64,000 nucleotides of DNA from positions 2,108,001-2,172,000 of the forward strand of contig NZ_CP100425.1 in the NCBI RefSeq assembly GCF_023151555.2. Direction: 5' to 3'. This document shows positions 17,896 to 26,140 of this stretch, piece by piece (positions within the stretch are counted from its first letter, which is position 1; each line of letters opens with the position of its first letter). A program made the position numbers and the translations under genes. Source of the DNA: Photobacterium sp. CCB-ST2H9 (lineage in GTDB: Bacteria; Pseudomonadota; Gammaproteobacteria; Enterobacterales; Vibrionaceae). The notes under the pieces are model-generated. The model did no database searches. It saw nothing but the letters and a program-made list of their open reading frames with translations, and was not told the DNA's origin.

Positions 17896-18393
17896 ATGGA
17901 CAAACATGAAGAAGTCCTTATCGCCCTGCGACAAATCATTCGTGCAATCGATTTGCACTCAAGACAACTGAATAAGTCGACCGGACTGACCGGGCCGCAA
18001 CTTGTATTAATGAAAGCCATTCGTGATTCAGGTGAAGTCACCATCCGTCAGCTTTCCAACAATACCAATATGAGTCAGGCAACGGCGACGACCATTCTTG
18101 ACCGTCTGGAAAAACGCGGACTGGTCGTCCGGGAAAGAAGCACACTGGACAAGCGAAAAGTCCACGCACACTTAACCGATGAAGGACGAGCACATCTGGA
18201 AAAGGCGCCTCTGCCGCTTCAGGAGAGCTTTGTATCCCGTTTCCAGCAGTTAGATGAGTGGGAGCAGTCGCTGCTGTTATCCTCCGTCCAGCGAATCTCT
18301 GCCATGATGAATGCAGAACATCTGGATGTTGCACCGATGCTTGAAGTCGGCAGCATTACACAGACCCATCCGGACGACACCTCGAACAACTAA
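17896..18393 (+). CDS. MarR-family regulator, possibly CosR-like
   Basis: A 165-residue winged-helix dimer. The core runs from DLHSRQLNKSTGLTGPQLVLMKAI (residues 20-43) to the recognition helix NTNMSQATATTILDRLEKRGL (56-76) and a basic wing (ERSTLDKRKVHAHLT). It resembles the MarR regulator of Vibrio that controls ectoine and compatible-solute genes (CosR/EctR), but no ect gene is nearby and the match is from memory, so no symbol is given. It stands alone. AGAGCAAC precedes the ATG. The target may be itself, through the TTGTACAA sites. Confidence 0.85.
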   Translation: MDKHEEVLIALRQIIRAIDLHSRQLNKSTGLTGPQLVLMKAIRDSGEVTIRQLSNNTNMSQATATTILDRLEKRGLVVRERSTLDKRKVHAHLTDEGRAHLEKAPLPLQESFVSRFQQLDEWEQSLLLSSVQRISAMMNAEHLDVAPMLEVGSITQTHPDDTSNN

Positions 18394-18516
18394 TCCCCCC
18401 TTTCCAAGCCGCCAGCATCTCATGACTGGCGGTTTCCTGTTTCCTGTTCCGCATACACACGATTCTTTGCTAGAATTCATTCCGTTTTTTCATGAATGAG
18501 TCATCCGGAGACGCTG

Positions 18517-19422
18517 ATGCTGCTTGAAGGTGTGGAAACGCTGCTGGTTCTTGCAAAAGAAGGCACAATGAGCCGTGCAGGCAGCCGTTTGTATATCAGC
18601 CAGAGTGCGGTCAGTAAGCGTATCGCCCGGCTGGAAAAACGGTTGGGAAAAAAACTGATTGTTCCCGATGGCCGCCACATCAAACTCACACCGGATGCAC
18701 AGGCATTAGTGGCTCAGGTTGGCCCCGGATTCAACGAACTGAAAGGCCGGATTTTCGAGCAGCAATCTGTCCGGGATAATACACCGATCACAATGGCGTG
18801 TTCAGAAACGCTGGTCTCCGGCTATCTGGCCCCTTTCATGGGGAAATACCTGAAAACTGATCCCTATATCGTGCTCAGTACGCATCACACCCCCGTGATC
18901 GTCGAGCGGGTGCAGTCCGGAGATGCGACTCTGGGTTTTTGTGCCGGACACATGCCGGGCCAGCATGGTCTTCAGCTCATCCACTTGATGAATGAGCCCT
19001 TTACCGTTGTGTACGACCGGCATCTCGCTGAGCCGCCCTCCGCCCTGCTGACCAATGATCTCAGTAATCCGGCCAATGCGTATCAGGCCGGATTACTGCA
19101 GCAGGCCGGTATCAAGCCACTGATGGAAATGGACTCTTACACCGCCGCAGCCAAGCTGGCTCTGGCTGGCACCGCACCGGCCCTGGTGCCCTTCTCTGTG
19201 GTTCAGACCCTGGCCATTCCACCTGAAAATTGCCAGCACTTTGCCTTTCTGGATGATTTAATCCGCCCGATTTATCTCTGCTACCGCCAGCACAGTTACC
19301 GCGCAGAACGGGTCAGAACTCTTATTGAAACCATTGCGGATTTTGTTCCCAGAGCAGCTTTGCAGCCATCAGCATCGACATCGTCACCACCATCGGACGA
19401 ATCAGCTTCCGCCCCCTGCTGA
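18517..19422 (+). CDS. LysR-family transcriptional regulator
   Basis: About 301 residues from ATG at 18517, which has GGAG six bases upstream; an in-frame ATG lies at 18496. The helix-turn-helix is typical (GTMSRAGSRLYISQSAVSKR), followed by a substrate-binding domain beginning near residue 85 (TPITMACSETLVSGYLAPF). The tail is Ser/Pro/Ala-rich (SASTSSPPSDESASAPC). Its last 101 bases overlap, antisense, the 3' end of the TSUP exporter gene, and the odd tail is made by this overlap. It may control that exporter; the effector is unknown. Confidence 0.88.
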   Translation: MLLEGVETLLVLAKEGTMSRAGSRLYISQSAVSKRIARLEKRLGKKLIVPDGRHIKLTPDAQALVAQVGPGFNELKGRIFEQQSVRDNTPITMACSETLVSGYLAPFMGKYLKTDPYIVLSTHHTPVIVERVQSGDATLGFCAGHMPGQHGLQLIHLMNEPFTVVYDRHLAEPPSALLTNDLSNPANAYQAGLLQQAGIKPLMEMDSYTAAAKLALAGTAPALVPFSVVQTLAIPPENCQHFAFLDDLIRPIYLCYRQHSYRAERVRTLIETIADFVPRAALQPSASTSSPPSDESASAPC

Positions 19423-20092
19423 CGACTACTTTGGCACCGAGCCGCGCTCCCATAAATCCGCCCACCGCCATCACCAGACCCACTTTCCAGACCGGCAGCC
19501 CGGCCAGAACAAAAAACAGCAACGCGGCAATGTTCGAGGTGAAATTGAGGACTTTGGTTCGTGCCGTTGCTTCCACAATGCCAAGCCCCGCCAGCGTCAC
19601 AAAGCAAATGGTAAATAATGAACCGGTGCCGGGACCAAAGAAGCCGTCATAAAATCCGATGCCCGTTCCCACGGTAAACGCAAACAGGTTGTCAGATATC
19701 CGGGCCTTTCCGCCATGAATACTGGCCTGTGGCGCCAGCAGAAAGTAGAGTGAAATGGCAATCAGCAGCACCGGGATCATCATGGTCAGCACACTGGCAT
19801 CAATCTGCTGAACCCATTCTGCACCGACCGCTGACCCCGCAAAAGTACAGGCAATCGCCAGCCCCATTTGTCTTAAATTCACCATCCCGTGCCGGACAAA
19901 ATAATAAGTGGCCGAAAAACTGCCGAATGAGCTTTGCAGTTTATTGGTCGCCAGTGCCTGAGTCGGCGGAATCCCGGCGGCCAGCAGTGCTGGCATCGTG
20001 AGCAGTCCCCCGCCGCCAGCGATCGCGTCAATAAATCCGGCCAGTCCGGCTACAAAAAACAGCAGCGCCAGAATGTCTAATGATATGTCCAT
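19322..20092 (-). CDS. TSUP-family permease (TauE/SafE), YfcA-like
   Basis: About 256 residues from ATG at 20092, after GGGAGAAGT. It has around eight hydrophobic helices and the two internal TSUP repeats, with signatures AGFIDAIAGGGGLLTMPALLAAG and GFYDGFFGPGTGS. It matches E. coli YfcA along its length (ATNKLQ, GRKLIRPM). TSUP proteins export sulfite or organosulfur anions, or carry small carboxylates; the substrate here is not known. It is convergent with and overlaps the LysR gene by 101 bases. A second TSUP gene lies 7 kb away. Confidence 0.9.
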   Translation of the reverse strand: MDISLDILALLFFVAGLAGFIDAIAGGGGLLTMPALLAAGIPPTQALATNKLQSSFGSFSATYYFVRHGMVNLRQMGLAIACTFAGSAVGAEWVQQIDASVLTMMIPVLLIAISLYFLLAPQASIHGGKARISDNLFAFTVGTGIGFYDGFFGPGTGSLFTICFVTLAGLGIVEATARTKVLNFTSNIAALLFFVLAGLPVWKVGLVMAVGGFMGARLGAKVVVSRGRKLIRPMVVTMSMLMAAKLLWEQNPQWFQ

Positions 20093-20272
20093 ACTTCTCC
20101 CTGAAACCAAACACTTACATCAGGCGAGAAAAGTAACAGCCTTCAGCTACGGATAACAGCGAAAGCTGAGATATAAACTCATTCCACTATGGAATTGATA
20201 TCAATGCCGTGCTGAACAGCAGAATGAAGCTTGTCGTTGACGGGTCTACAATTACTGGGGAGGTGCAAATTT

Positions 20273-20407
20273 ATGTGTTTCTGCAGATATTTGAACACGA
20301 TTAAGCCAGGTTTTCCGGAAACTGAAACCTTGCAGGAATGGGTCGAAGCCGCCATTCAGGCCATTGAGGACCTGTTTAAGTCACCTCAGGATGCTGCAAC
20401 GTACTGA
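20273..20407 (+). CDS. Small ORF, 44 residues, unknown
   Basis: ATG at 20273 lies eight bases after a strong GGGGAGGTG ribosome site. The peptide begins MCFCRYLNTIKPGFPE, then has an acidic amphipathic helix (TLQEWVEAAIQAIEDLFKS) and ends QDAATY. Two cysteines lie at positions 2 and 4. There is no membrane segment. A hairpin (20427-20448) follows the stop. The ribosome site and helix make translation plausible, but no family is recognised. Confidence 0.5.
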   Translation: MCFCRYLNTIKPGFPETETLQEWVEAAIQAIEDLFKSPQDAATY

Positions 20408-20423
20408 ATGGATGAACACGATG

Positions 20424-20448
20424 AAAAAAGGGAGCCTCAGCTCCCTTT
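20424..20448. terminator. Bidirectional-looking terminator between the small ORF and the PEP-CTERM gene
   Basis: AAAGGGAGC (20427-20435) and GCTCCCTTT (20440-20448) enclose a four-base loop. On the minus strand the stem is followed by a run of T, a clear terminator for the minus-strand gene ending at 20460. Confidence 0.8.
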
Positions 20449-20459
20449 GAACATTCAGT

Positions 20460-21302
20460 TCAGCGTCCTTCGCACCCCTTCACCCGGCGTCTGCGGACGC
20501 AGGCTGCCACGGAGAGCAGACCAAAGCCCAGCATCGCCATTCCGGAAGGCTCTGAGACCCATGTAGGCGGTTCATCAAAGTACACGGTGCTATGTGCCCA
20601 TTCTTCATATCCGGAATCAAACTCATCAAAACTCGCATACAGAACAAAGTTGTTCTGCCCGTCAGGGATGGATGACAGATAATCATCATTGATGAAAAAT
20701 GCTATGTCCGTTGCACCGCTCCCCGGCCCGTTATTATTCTTCCTTGCATCCAGACGGATTGAATTATCCTGAAACGTACCGCTATCACTCCAGTCCAGAC
20801 TCCACAATAACGTCTTGTCTTGCAGGTGACTGATGTCGTCTACATTCTGGCTTGGTGTACTGGTCGAAAAGAGCATCAAATTCGTCAGCACGATTTCGTT
20901 GTCATTTCCTGTTTCATCAACATCCAGAATGAAAGTATAAAACCCGTAAGCGGACTGAAGCTCAGAAAACAATACATCACGTGTAAAATTTCCTGAGGGG
21001 TGCTGATCCATCATGTAAGGATCCGTGGTGCTGGTATTAAATCCTTCCTGAATACCGTTGCCATCTCCGTTGCTATTTCCGTTCCCGTTGCCATTTCCGC
21101 TTTCCTGAATACGCAGGAAAGATCCTAAATGACCTGAGCCGGCCCCGGTTTGCTGGTAAACAGTAACATAGCTGTTACCCTGACTCCCCATGTTCAGAAC
21201 AGCCTGATCCGTCCCGGGTGCTGCCAGGTTAATCTCAGCTGCACTGGCCGAGACTGCAAAACAACACGATGCAGCTAATGTTAACTTAATCAACAATTCC
21301 AT
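20460..21302 (-). CDS. Secreted protein with PEP-CTERM-like sorting signal
   Basis: About 280 residues from ATG at 21302 (GGGGATAAAAGC upstream). An N-terminal signal peptide ends near FAVSASAA. The middle contains a low-complexity Gly-Asn run (ESGNGNGNGNSNGDGNG) and a beta-rich domain with many Asp/Asn. The C-terminus is VSEPSGMAMLGFGLLSVAA followed by arginines, the PEP-CTERM layout (EP motif, hydrophobic helix, basic tail). Such proteins are cut and anchored by an exosortase and often go to the surface or biofilm matrix. No exosortase gene lies in this window. The mature function is unknown. Confidence 0.8.
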   Translation of the reverse strand: MELLIKLTLAASCCFAVSASAAEINLAAPGTDQAVLNMGSQGNSYVTVYQQTGAGSGHLGSFLRIQESGNGNGNGNSNGDGNGIQEGFNTSTTDPYMMDQHPSGNFTRDVLFSELQSAYGFYTFILDVDETGNDNEIVLTNLMLFSTSTPSQNVDDISHLQDKTLLWSLDWSDSGTFQDNSIRLDARKNNNGPGSGATDIAFFINDDYLSSIPDGQNNFVLYASFDEFDSGYEEWAHSTVYFDEPPTWVSEPSGMAMLGFGLLSVAACVRRRRVKGCEGR

Positions 21303-21435
21303 GCTTTTATCCCCTGCGCAAACCACCTTGACATGGGTAATGAAAAGCAAGAAGCAGACCAAAATTAACCAACAGTTTTTCACCCAAAAGTATTCGCCCG
21401 AGAAGATGAAGTCTAAAAATTTCCGGCGTCACACT

Positions 21436-21906
21436 TTAGTATGATGGAAGTCGTGTCATTTCTGCAGCCAGTGTCAGTTGCACCATGACATAACGTTTAA
21501 ACACTTCATCATAAGGTTGAGCATCCAGTGCATACTGCATGCAATCAAGCCAGGCTTGCTTTTCTGCGCCGTTCAGACGGAGTCGTTTGGGGTTCGCCGA
21601 CAGATAGCGCCGGCCGTTTGCTTTACTGTATAACGGCGTTTCTCCGGTCATCCAGATCGTGAAAAAAGAAACAAGAGAGGCCCGGAACTCTGACAGATCT
21701 TCAGGATATTTCTGACGGATACCGCTCGCTTCCGAAATTGCATCCAATGCATTGCAAAATGCATCAGCAAGCAAACCGATGCCCGCTTCTCCGCCGACAG
21801 CCCGCATGCGGTTTTCACCGGAGGAATAATCTTTACTGTCCAGACTGACAATGCCTGAAATATCGCGTTCTGGTGGTATCACAACAGCAAGAATCCCGAA
21901 AATCAT
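21436..21906 (-). CDS. Degenerate group II truncated hemoglobin-like protein
   Basis: 156 residues. From residue 34 it matches group II truncated globins: AVGGEAGIGLLADAF (helices A-B), SEASGIRQKYPEDLSEFR, WMTGETPLYSKANG (E helix) and WLDCMQYALDAQ (G helix). The usual F-helix motif RARH, with the proximal heme histidine, is replaced by SANP, and the B10 tyrosine of the FY motif is cysteine (AFC). Trp G8 is kept. The heme site is thus probably lost. The N-terminus (residues 1-20) is unlike the family and the ATG at 21906 lacks a ribosome site, so the start is uncertain. Confidence 0.7.
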   Translation of the reverse strand: MIFGILAVVIPPERDISGIVSLDSKDYSSGENRMRAVGGEAGIGLLADAFCNALDAISEASGIRQKYPEDLSEFRASLVSFFTIWMTGETPLYSKANGRRYLSANPKRLRLNGAEKQAWLDCMQYALDAQPYDEVFKRYVMVQLTLAAEMTRLPSY

Positions 21907-21964
21907 CCATGTATTGATTATGTGTCAGCTGCTGTGAATTTCTGTATTTGAAATGGGAAAAAGA

Positions 21965-21989
21965 AAGCCTTCACAACGGGTGAAGGCTT
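21965..21989 (-). terminator. Terminator of the Sel1-repeat gene
   Basis: AAGCCTTCAC (21965-21974) pairs with GTGAAGGCTT (21980-21989). On the minus strand it is followed by TCTTTTTCCC, and it lies about 50 bases past the stop of the Sel1-repeat gene. Confidence 0.75.
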
Positions 21990-22037
21990 GATATTGCATA
22001 ACAGGAGAAGAATGATTGGCGTTATGCGAAAAGGGAA

Positions 22038-22862
22038 TTACAGTGAAGCACTGTAAATCGTCTGATTTTGCTGATACAGCTTCAAACGCTGTGTGAATTT
22101 CGCAATTCGCTGTGCCTCAACATCCTGCTCCAGCTTATCCAGCGCAATTTGCTGGGCTCTGACAGCCTGTAGGAACTGACCGCAGGCAGCATATGCAGCG
22201 GCGAGGTTGTCGTAATCACCTGCATCAGGACTGGTTTTACTGATCACCTGTTTTGCCAGTTTCAGCGCCAGATGACCATCACGTGCTTTTTCATCTTTAC
22301 AGGTTGCATACAACCAGACCAGATTACGTTTCGAATCCAGTGAACCGCCGTTCGATGCCTGAGTAAACCAGTGAATGGCTTTACCGCAGTCCACCTGACC
22401 ATCCGCACCTGAGGCATAGAACATTCCCAGCTCTTCCATCGCCGGAATGTCACCTTCATTTGCGGCTTTCGTGTACCAGTGCACCGCCAGTTCGCTGTCC
22501 TGTGGCACTAACTGACCGTTCTTGAACAGATCACCAATCATGGTTTTCACTTCGGGCATATCCACCGAAGCCTGCTCCAGCCAGTACAGACCCTTCAGCG
22601 GATCCGCTTCAACTCCGCTTTTACCTTCCAGATAGGCGCGCCCCAGGAAAAGCTGCATATTTTTATCGCCTTCCTGAGCCTCCAGCTCTACGTACTTCAA
22701 CGTAGACTCCAAATGATTTGTTGGCTTCGTTGTCACAGATGCCTGTGCCGGGTGAATACCGTACCCGAACACAGCCAGACCAAGCACTGAACTGAATGCA
22801 AATTTTTTGAAAGAAGTGAGTCCGTTCGATGCCGGTGAAAGCAGTTTGCCACTGAATGTCAT
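22038..22862 (-). CDS. Secreted Sel1-like repeat protein
   Basis: About 274 residues from ATG at 22862 (MTFSGKLLSPASNG); the frame runs further upstream without a start signal. The hydrophobic segment FAFSSVLGLAVFGYGIHPAQA is a signal peptide. Then come Sel1/TPR-type helical repeats, recognised by KGLYWLEQAS, LAVHWYTKAANEGDIPAMEELG and KAIHWFTQASNGGSLDSKRNL, and a C-terminal TPR-like part (YDNLAAAYAACGQFLQAV). Such repeats bind proteins; it is likely periplasmic. Four cysteines are present in the mature part. The partner is unknown and neighbours give no clue. Confidence 0.82.
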   Translation of the reverse strand: MTFSGKLLSPASNGLTSFKKFAFSSVLGLAVFGYGIHPAQASVTTKPTNHLESTLKYVELEAQEGDKNMQLFLGRAYLEGKSGVEADPLKGLYWLEQASVDMPEVKTMIGDLFKNGQLVPQDSELAVHWYTKAANEGDIPAMEELGMFYASGADGQVDCGKAIHWFTQASNGGSLDSKRNLVWLYATCKDEKARDGHLALKLAKQVISKTSPDAGDYDNLAAAYAACGQFLQAVRAQQIALDKLEQDVEAQRIAKFTQRLKLYQQNQTIYSASL

Positions 22863-23182
22863 AGCTGTTTCTCTTTGTTTCCAATACGCGATGCAGAAGG
22901 AATGTAATGAATCGGAGGTTAAAAAACAACCAGCAAAATCTGGGCAGGAAGGGATGAAAACAGCGACATTTGCGACAAAAATCACAAGAATCAAAGAGTT
23001 GATATCCAACGATTCAGATAATTTTTGCGCAAAAATGAGATATTGATCTTGCTACAAAAGCTAAAAACTCACATGTACAGCATGATCATCTGAGTGTTCA
23101 GGGAGTATTCAGTGTACGCCCCAACAGCAAACCGGCCAAACAAAGTTGGCCGGTTGGTTCGGTTCATGCAACAGCAGCAACT
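22863..23182. other. Spacer with hairpin at 23130-23155
   Basis: 320 bases without a gene. It should hold the Sel1 gene promoter. A ten-base stem (AACCGGCCAA at 23130-23139, complement at 23146-23155) lies just past the 3' end of the lipoprotein gene and is probably its terminator, although no T run follows. Confidence 0.5.
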
Positions 23183-24235
23183 TTAATTCATTGAATCATA
23201 AAGGTCGTAGTTACCCGACGCATTATCGGTGACTTCAACATCATACTTACCATAGCCGGAGAACTCAGGGATCGCATCGTCTACATCACACATGATTTCG
23301 AAGTCGTAATACCCTTTCGGAATACTAGACATGCCGTAAGAGTATGTACCGTCGCCGTCATCATTGGCCATGGTAATGTAGTCTGGATCACCACCTGAAC
23401 TTGGTCCTTCAGAATCTGACTTGAACAGATAAATCAGCTTCATTGCATCTTCGACACAAGCCGAGTCCAGCACGTCCCCCACAATATCGACCGCATCGAG
23501 CTTATTGACCAGCCACATCCCCTTGCCGGTCAGGCCATACGCGCCGTTGTCTTTCATTTCCAGTGCGCTGTACGGGTCAATCATCATGGAATAGGTTTGC
23601 GGATAACCATATTTGTCTTTCAGGTTAAAGCCGGCAAATTCCAGCTTACCGCCCAAATCGACCGCTTTGTAATCGCCGTCATATTCCTGCACATAGGAAT
23701 AAGGACTGCCTGAGCTGATGTCCACATCACCGTCAAAGTCGATGTCGAAACCACCATAGGTGCCCTGATCATTAATTTTCAGCGTCACGCTGACATAATC
23801 ATCGACCGGTAAACCGACGCCTTTCAGCAAGTACACCAGATCATTACTCATGTGCAGCAGATCGACCAGTACCATGCCCTCGGGCAATGCATCTTTCACA
23901 ATATCGGATGGCGGCACGCAATCCGGATCAGATTCCAGAGCCTGCTGAATGACCTCATTGGTGTATTCAATAATATTGCCGCTGCTTCCTTTCAGCTCCA
24001 GACCCGTAATCGCCAGACAGACTTTACGGGGGCCATCATAACCGTTGCCCGGATTGCTCGGGTCAGAAGGATCGCCTGGATCCGTATCCGGGTTCTCCGG
24101 AACCTCGATGGTGACAGGTACTTCCTGCTGACCATCAGAGTCCAATGGTGTATTCGCAGCATTGTCCGCACTGCCTGAATCACTACAGCCCGCCACTGCC
24201 ATCATAGCGAGCATTAAAAGAATTATATTTTTCAT
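23183..24235 (-). CDS. Lipoprotein resembling DUF4382 proteins
   Basis: About 350 residues from ATG at 24235 (AGGGG eight bases upstream). The lipobox MAVAGCS gives a lipidated cysteine near residue 17, followed by an acidic Pro/Asp/Ser linker (NPDTDPGDPSDPSNPGN). The folded part starts RKVCLAITGLELKG, continues with VLVDLLHMSNDLVYLL and many aspartates (DFDGDVDIS). The VCLAITGLEL-type start and the VDLL-L motif recall DUF4382 lipoproteins. It is an outer-membrane or periplasmic lipoprotein, possibly calcium-binding; the role is unknown. An inverted repeat (CACTCAAT at 24277, complement at 24310) lies in its upstream region. Confidence 0.7.
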   Translation of the reverse strand: MKNIILLMLAMMAVAGCSDSGSADNAANTPLDSDGQQEVPVTIEVPENPDTDPGDPSDPSNPGNGYDGPRKVCLAITGLELKGSSGNIIEYTNEVIQQALESDPDCVPPSDIVKDALPEGMVLVDLLHMSNDLVYLLKGVGLPVDDYVSVTLKINDQGTYGGFDIDFDGDVDISSGSPYSYVQEYDGDYKAVDLGGKLEFAGFNLKDKYGYPQTYSMMIDPYSALEMKDNGAYGLTGKGMWLVNKLDAVDIVGDVLDSACVEDAMKLIYLFKSDSEGPSSGGDPDYITMANDDGDGTYSYGMSSIPKGYYDFEIMCDVDDAIPEFSGYGKYDVEVTDNASGNYDLYDSMN

Positions 24236-24491
24236 GTCATTACCCCTACGACAAAACTGAATGAATCGTTTTTCTACACTCAATCACGGCCGCCAGGCTT
24301 CGCTTTAGTATTGAGTGATTAGTCAGATGGCCGACTCCAACACTAAAATTCTAGGCACTCAGTCACAGCGAAAAGCGCTATCGTCAGCGACACTAACGAT
24401 TGAGAAAGGGGTCTTAGGAACAAGACAAAATTGGGAACAAAAAAAGTCAACGGCTGTGGATAAACAATGAGAATTCAGATGAAGTGAGCAA

Positions 24492-24513
24492 CGGCCCTCA
24501 ATACTGAGGGCCG
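24492..24513 (-). terminator. Hairpin after the MocR gene
   Basis: CGGCCCTCA and TGAGGGCCG enclose a four-base loop, about 20 bases past the stop of the MocR gene. There is no T run. Confidence 0.5.
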
Positions 24514-24534
24514 GTACAGGATGGAGAATAAACG

Positions 24535-25899
24535 CTAGAAATGAAACAGGGTATTGATTTCAGACTGCAGTAACTGGTCGAGTTTACTTAAACCCTCTTC
24601 CAGCTTCTGATCAGAAGAAACTGACATCAGAGATAACCGGATGTGATCAGATTCTTTTGAGTCCGGACAAAAATAACTGCCGCTGCTGACAATCAGATCC
24701 CGGCTTTTCGCTTCCATCACAAAGCGCTCGGCCCGCCAGCCATCCGGTAAAGGCAGCCAGATATGATATCCGTGAGATGTTGTATAAGGCACACTCAGGA
24801 CCGACTGCGCAATCTGCTGCCGCTGTCTGGCAATTTGCTGCTGCAGCCCGGCCACATGGAAGGCGCTGCCATTTGTGATCATCTCCGCAGCAGCAATATA
24901 GTTGATAGGTGAAGACAACCAGATATTGGCCCGGATATGAGCATTCATGGCGGCCACCTGACTGTCCGGAACTTTGATAAATCCGCAGCGTAATGCAGGA
25001 CTGATCGCTTTCGACAAACTGGTGATATGGAAAGATTGCTCGGGGATCCAGTTACAAATCGCCGGTATCGTCTCACTGTTCAAGAAAGCATAAACGTCAT
25101 CTTCCACCAGCCACACATCTGATGCTGTAATGACGTCTGCTATCTGCTTCCGGCGTGCTTCAGGCATCGTCACTCCTGTCGGATTCTGATGTGAAGGGAT
25201 CGTGACCACCAGCTTCGGTTTATCATGCCTGATGACAGCTTTGAGATGTTCCGGCAGCATGCCTTCATCATCCATGTCGACGCCGACGACCCGCCGTCCC
25301 AGCAAACTGGCAATCGCCAGAATCCCGGGGTAAGTCAGCCTTTCAACCGCAATCGTGTCGCCGGGCTTTGTCAGCGCAATAATCAGCAGTGACAGCGCAT
25401 TCTGCGCCCCATCCACCAGCAGCGTATTTTCTGGGGTTCCTTTTTCCAGCCCGTAGCGGGCCGCCCACTGGACACCTGCAGCACGGTGCGCCTGATGGCC
25501 GGAAAATTCTGTATAACCGATCAAATCGGTACTCAGTTTGTTTGAAGCCTGTGTGAACGCCGCCTGTAGCCAGGGCAGACTCTGTGCCAGACAGGGCTGA
25601 AGAATGGAAAAGTTATAGACGGTTTCAAGGTCTGGTGCCTGAATCACCTGATCCAATTCAGTGTTCCCTTTTACAAAGGTGCCCCGCCCTACGAAAGATT
25701 CCACGTAGTTTTTTTCGACCAGCAGTTTATAGGCTTTCGCCACTGTTGCGGGGGTTGTTTCCAGTTCTTCAGCCAAATCACGATGCGTTGGCAGTCTTGA
25801 ATTCGGCGGGTACTGACCACTGTCAATTCTCGACTCTATTGCACTGGCAATCTGCCTGAACTTGTTTTCACTCACGCCCAAACTCCATGAGGTGACCAT
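24535..25899 (-). CDS. MocR-type (GntR/aminotransferase) transcriptional regulator
   Basis: A 454-residue fusion protein. Residues 1-80 are a GntR winged helix (FRQIASAIESRIDSGQYPPNSRLPTHRDLAEELETTPATVAKAYKLL). Residues 100-450 are a fold-type I aminotransferase domain with PLP motifs (SHQNPTGVTMPEAR, VEDDVYAFL, TSLSKAISPALRCG, with the lysine). MocR proteins use PLP, sometimes with an amino compound, as effector; known members control taurine, GABA and PLP synthesis genes. It is divergent from a dehydrogenase-TSUP pair, its likely target. Confidence 0.92.
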   Translation of the reverse strand: MVTSWSLGVSENKFRQIASAIESRIDSGQYPPNSRLPTHRDLAEELETTPATVAKAYKLLVEKNYVESFVGRGTFVKGNTELDQVIQAPDLETVYNFSILQPCLAQSLPWLQAAFTQASNKLSTDLIGYTEFSGHQAHRAAGVQWAARYGLEKGTPENTLLVDGAQNALSLLIIALTKPGDTIAVERLTYPGILAIASLLGRRVVGVDMDDEGMLPEHLKAVIRHDKPKLVVTIPSHQNPTGVTMPEARRKQIADVITASDVWLVEDDVYAFLNSETIPAICNWIPEQSFHITSLSKAISPALRCGFIKVPDSQVAAMNAHIRANIWLSSPINYIAAAEMITNGSAFHVAGLQQQIARQRQQIAQSVLSVPYTTSHGYHIWLPLPDGWRAERFVMEAKSRDLIVSSGSYFCPDSKESDHIRLSLMSVSSDQKLEEGLSKLDQLLQSEINTLFHF

Positions 25900-25954
25900 C
25901 TGATTTCAAAGCTCCTTAGTTTAATCACGATTAAAATAATTTGATACCCACATA

Positions 25955-25968
25955 TTGACATATGTCAA
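25955..25968. promoter_or_regulatory. Palindromic MocR operator candidate, site 1
   Basis: TTGACATATGTCAA is a perfect 14-base palindrome 56 bases upstream of the MocR start. A near copy lies at 26085-26098 next to the divergent dehydrogenase promoter. Repeated sites in a divergent spacer fit a dimeric regulator. Confidence 0.55.
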
Positions 25969-26084
25969 TTGAATTCATTAAAGTCACCCCGTTGCGCAAA
26001 TTACATCATGTCATGATCCAACAACGCCACATGCCGCTTTCATACAGTCGGGAACAGCTGAGGCTGTTGTCAGTGCGCTTGGGT

Positions 26085-26098
26085 TTGACATATATCAT
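26085..26098. promoter_or_regulatory. MocR operator candidate, site 2
   Basis: TTGACATATATCAT matches the palindrome at 25955-25968 in 12 of 14 positions and lies 43 bases before the dehydrogenase ATG. The TTGACA could also act as a -35 element. Confidence 0.5.
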
Positions 26099-26140
26099 TT
26101 AAACCATATTGACCCAGAATCTGGGGGACGGGAGAGAATC

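Noticed and set aside
20990..21110. Short repeated units as a possible CRISPR array
   Set aside because: The repeats are six-base Gly-Asn codons inside the PEP-CTERM gene, without spacers.
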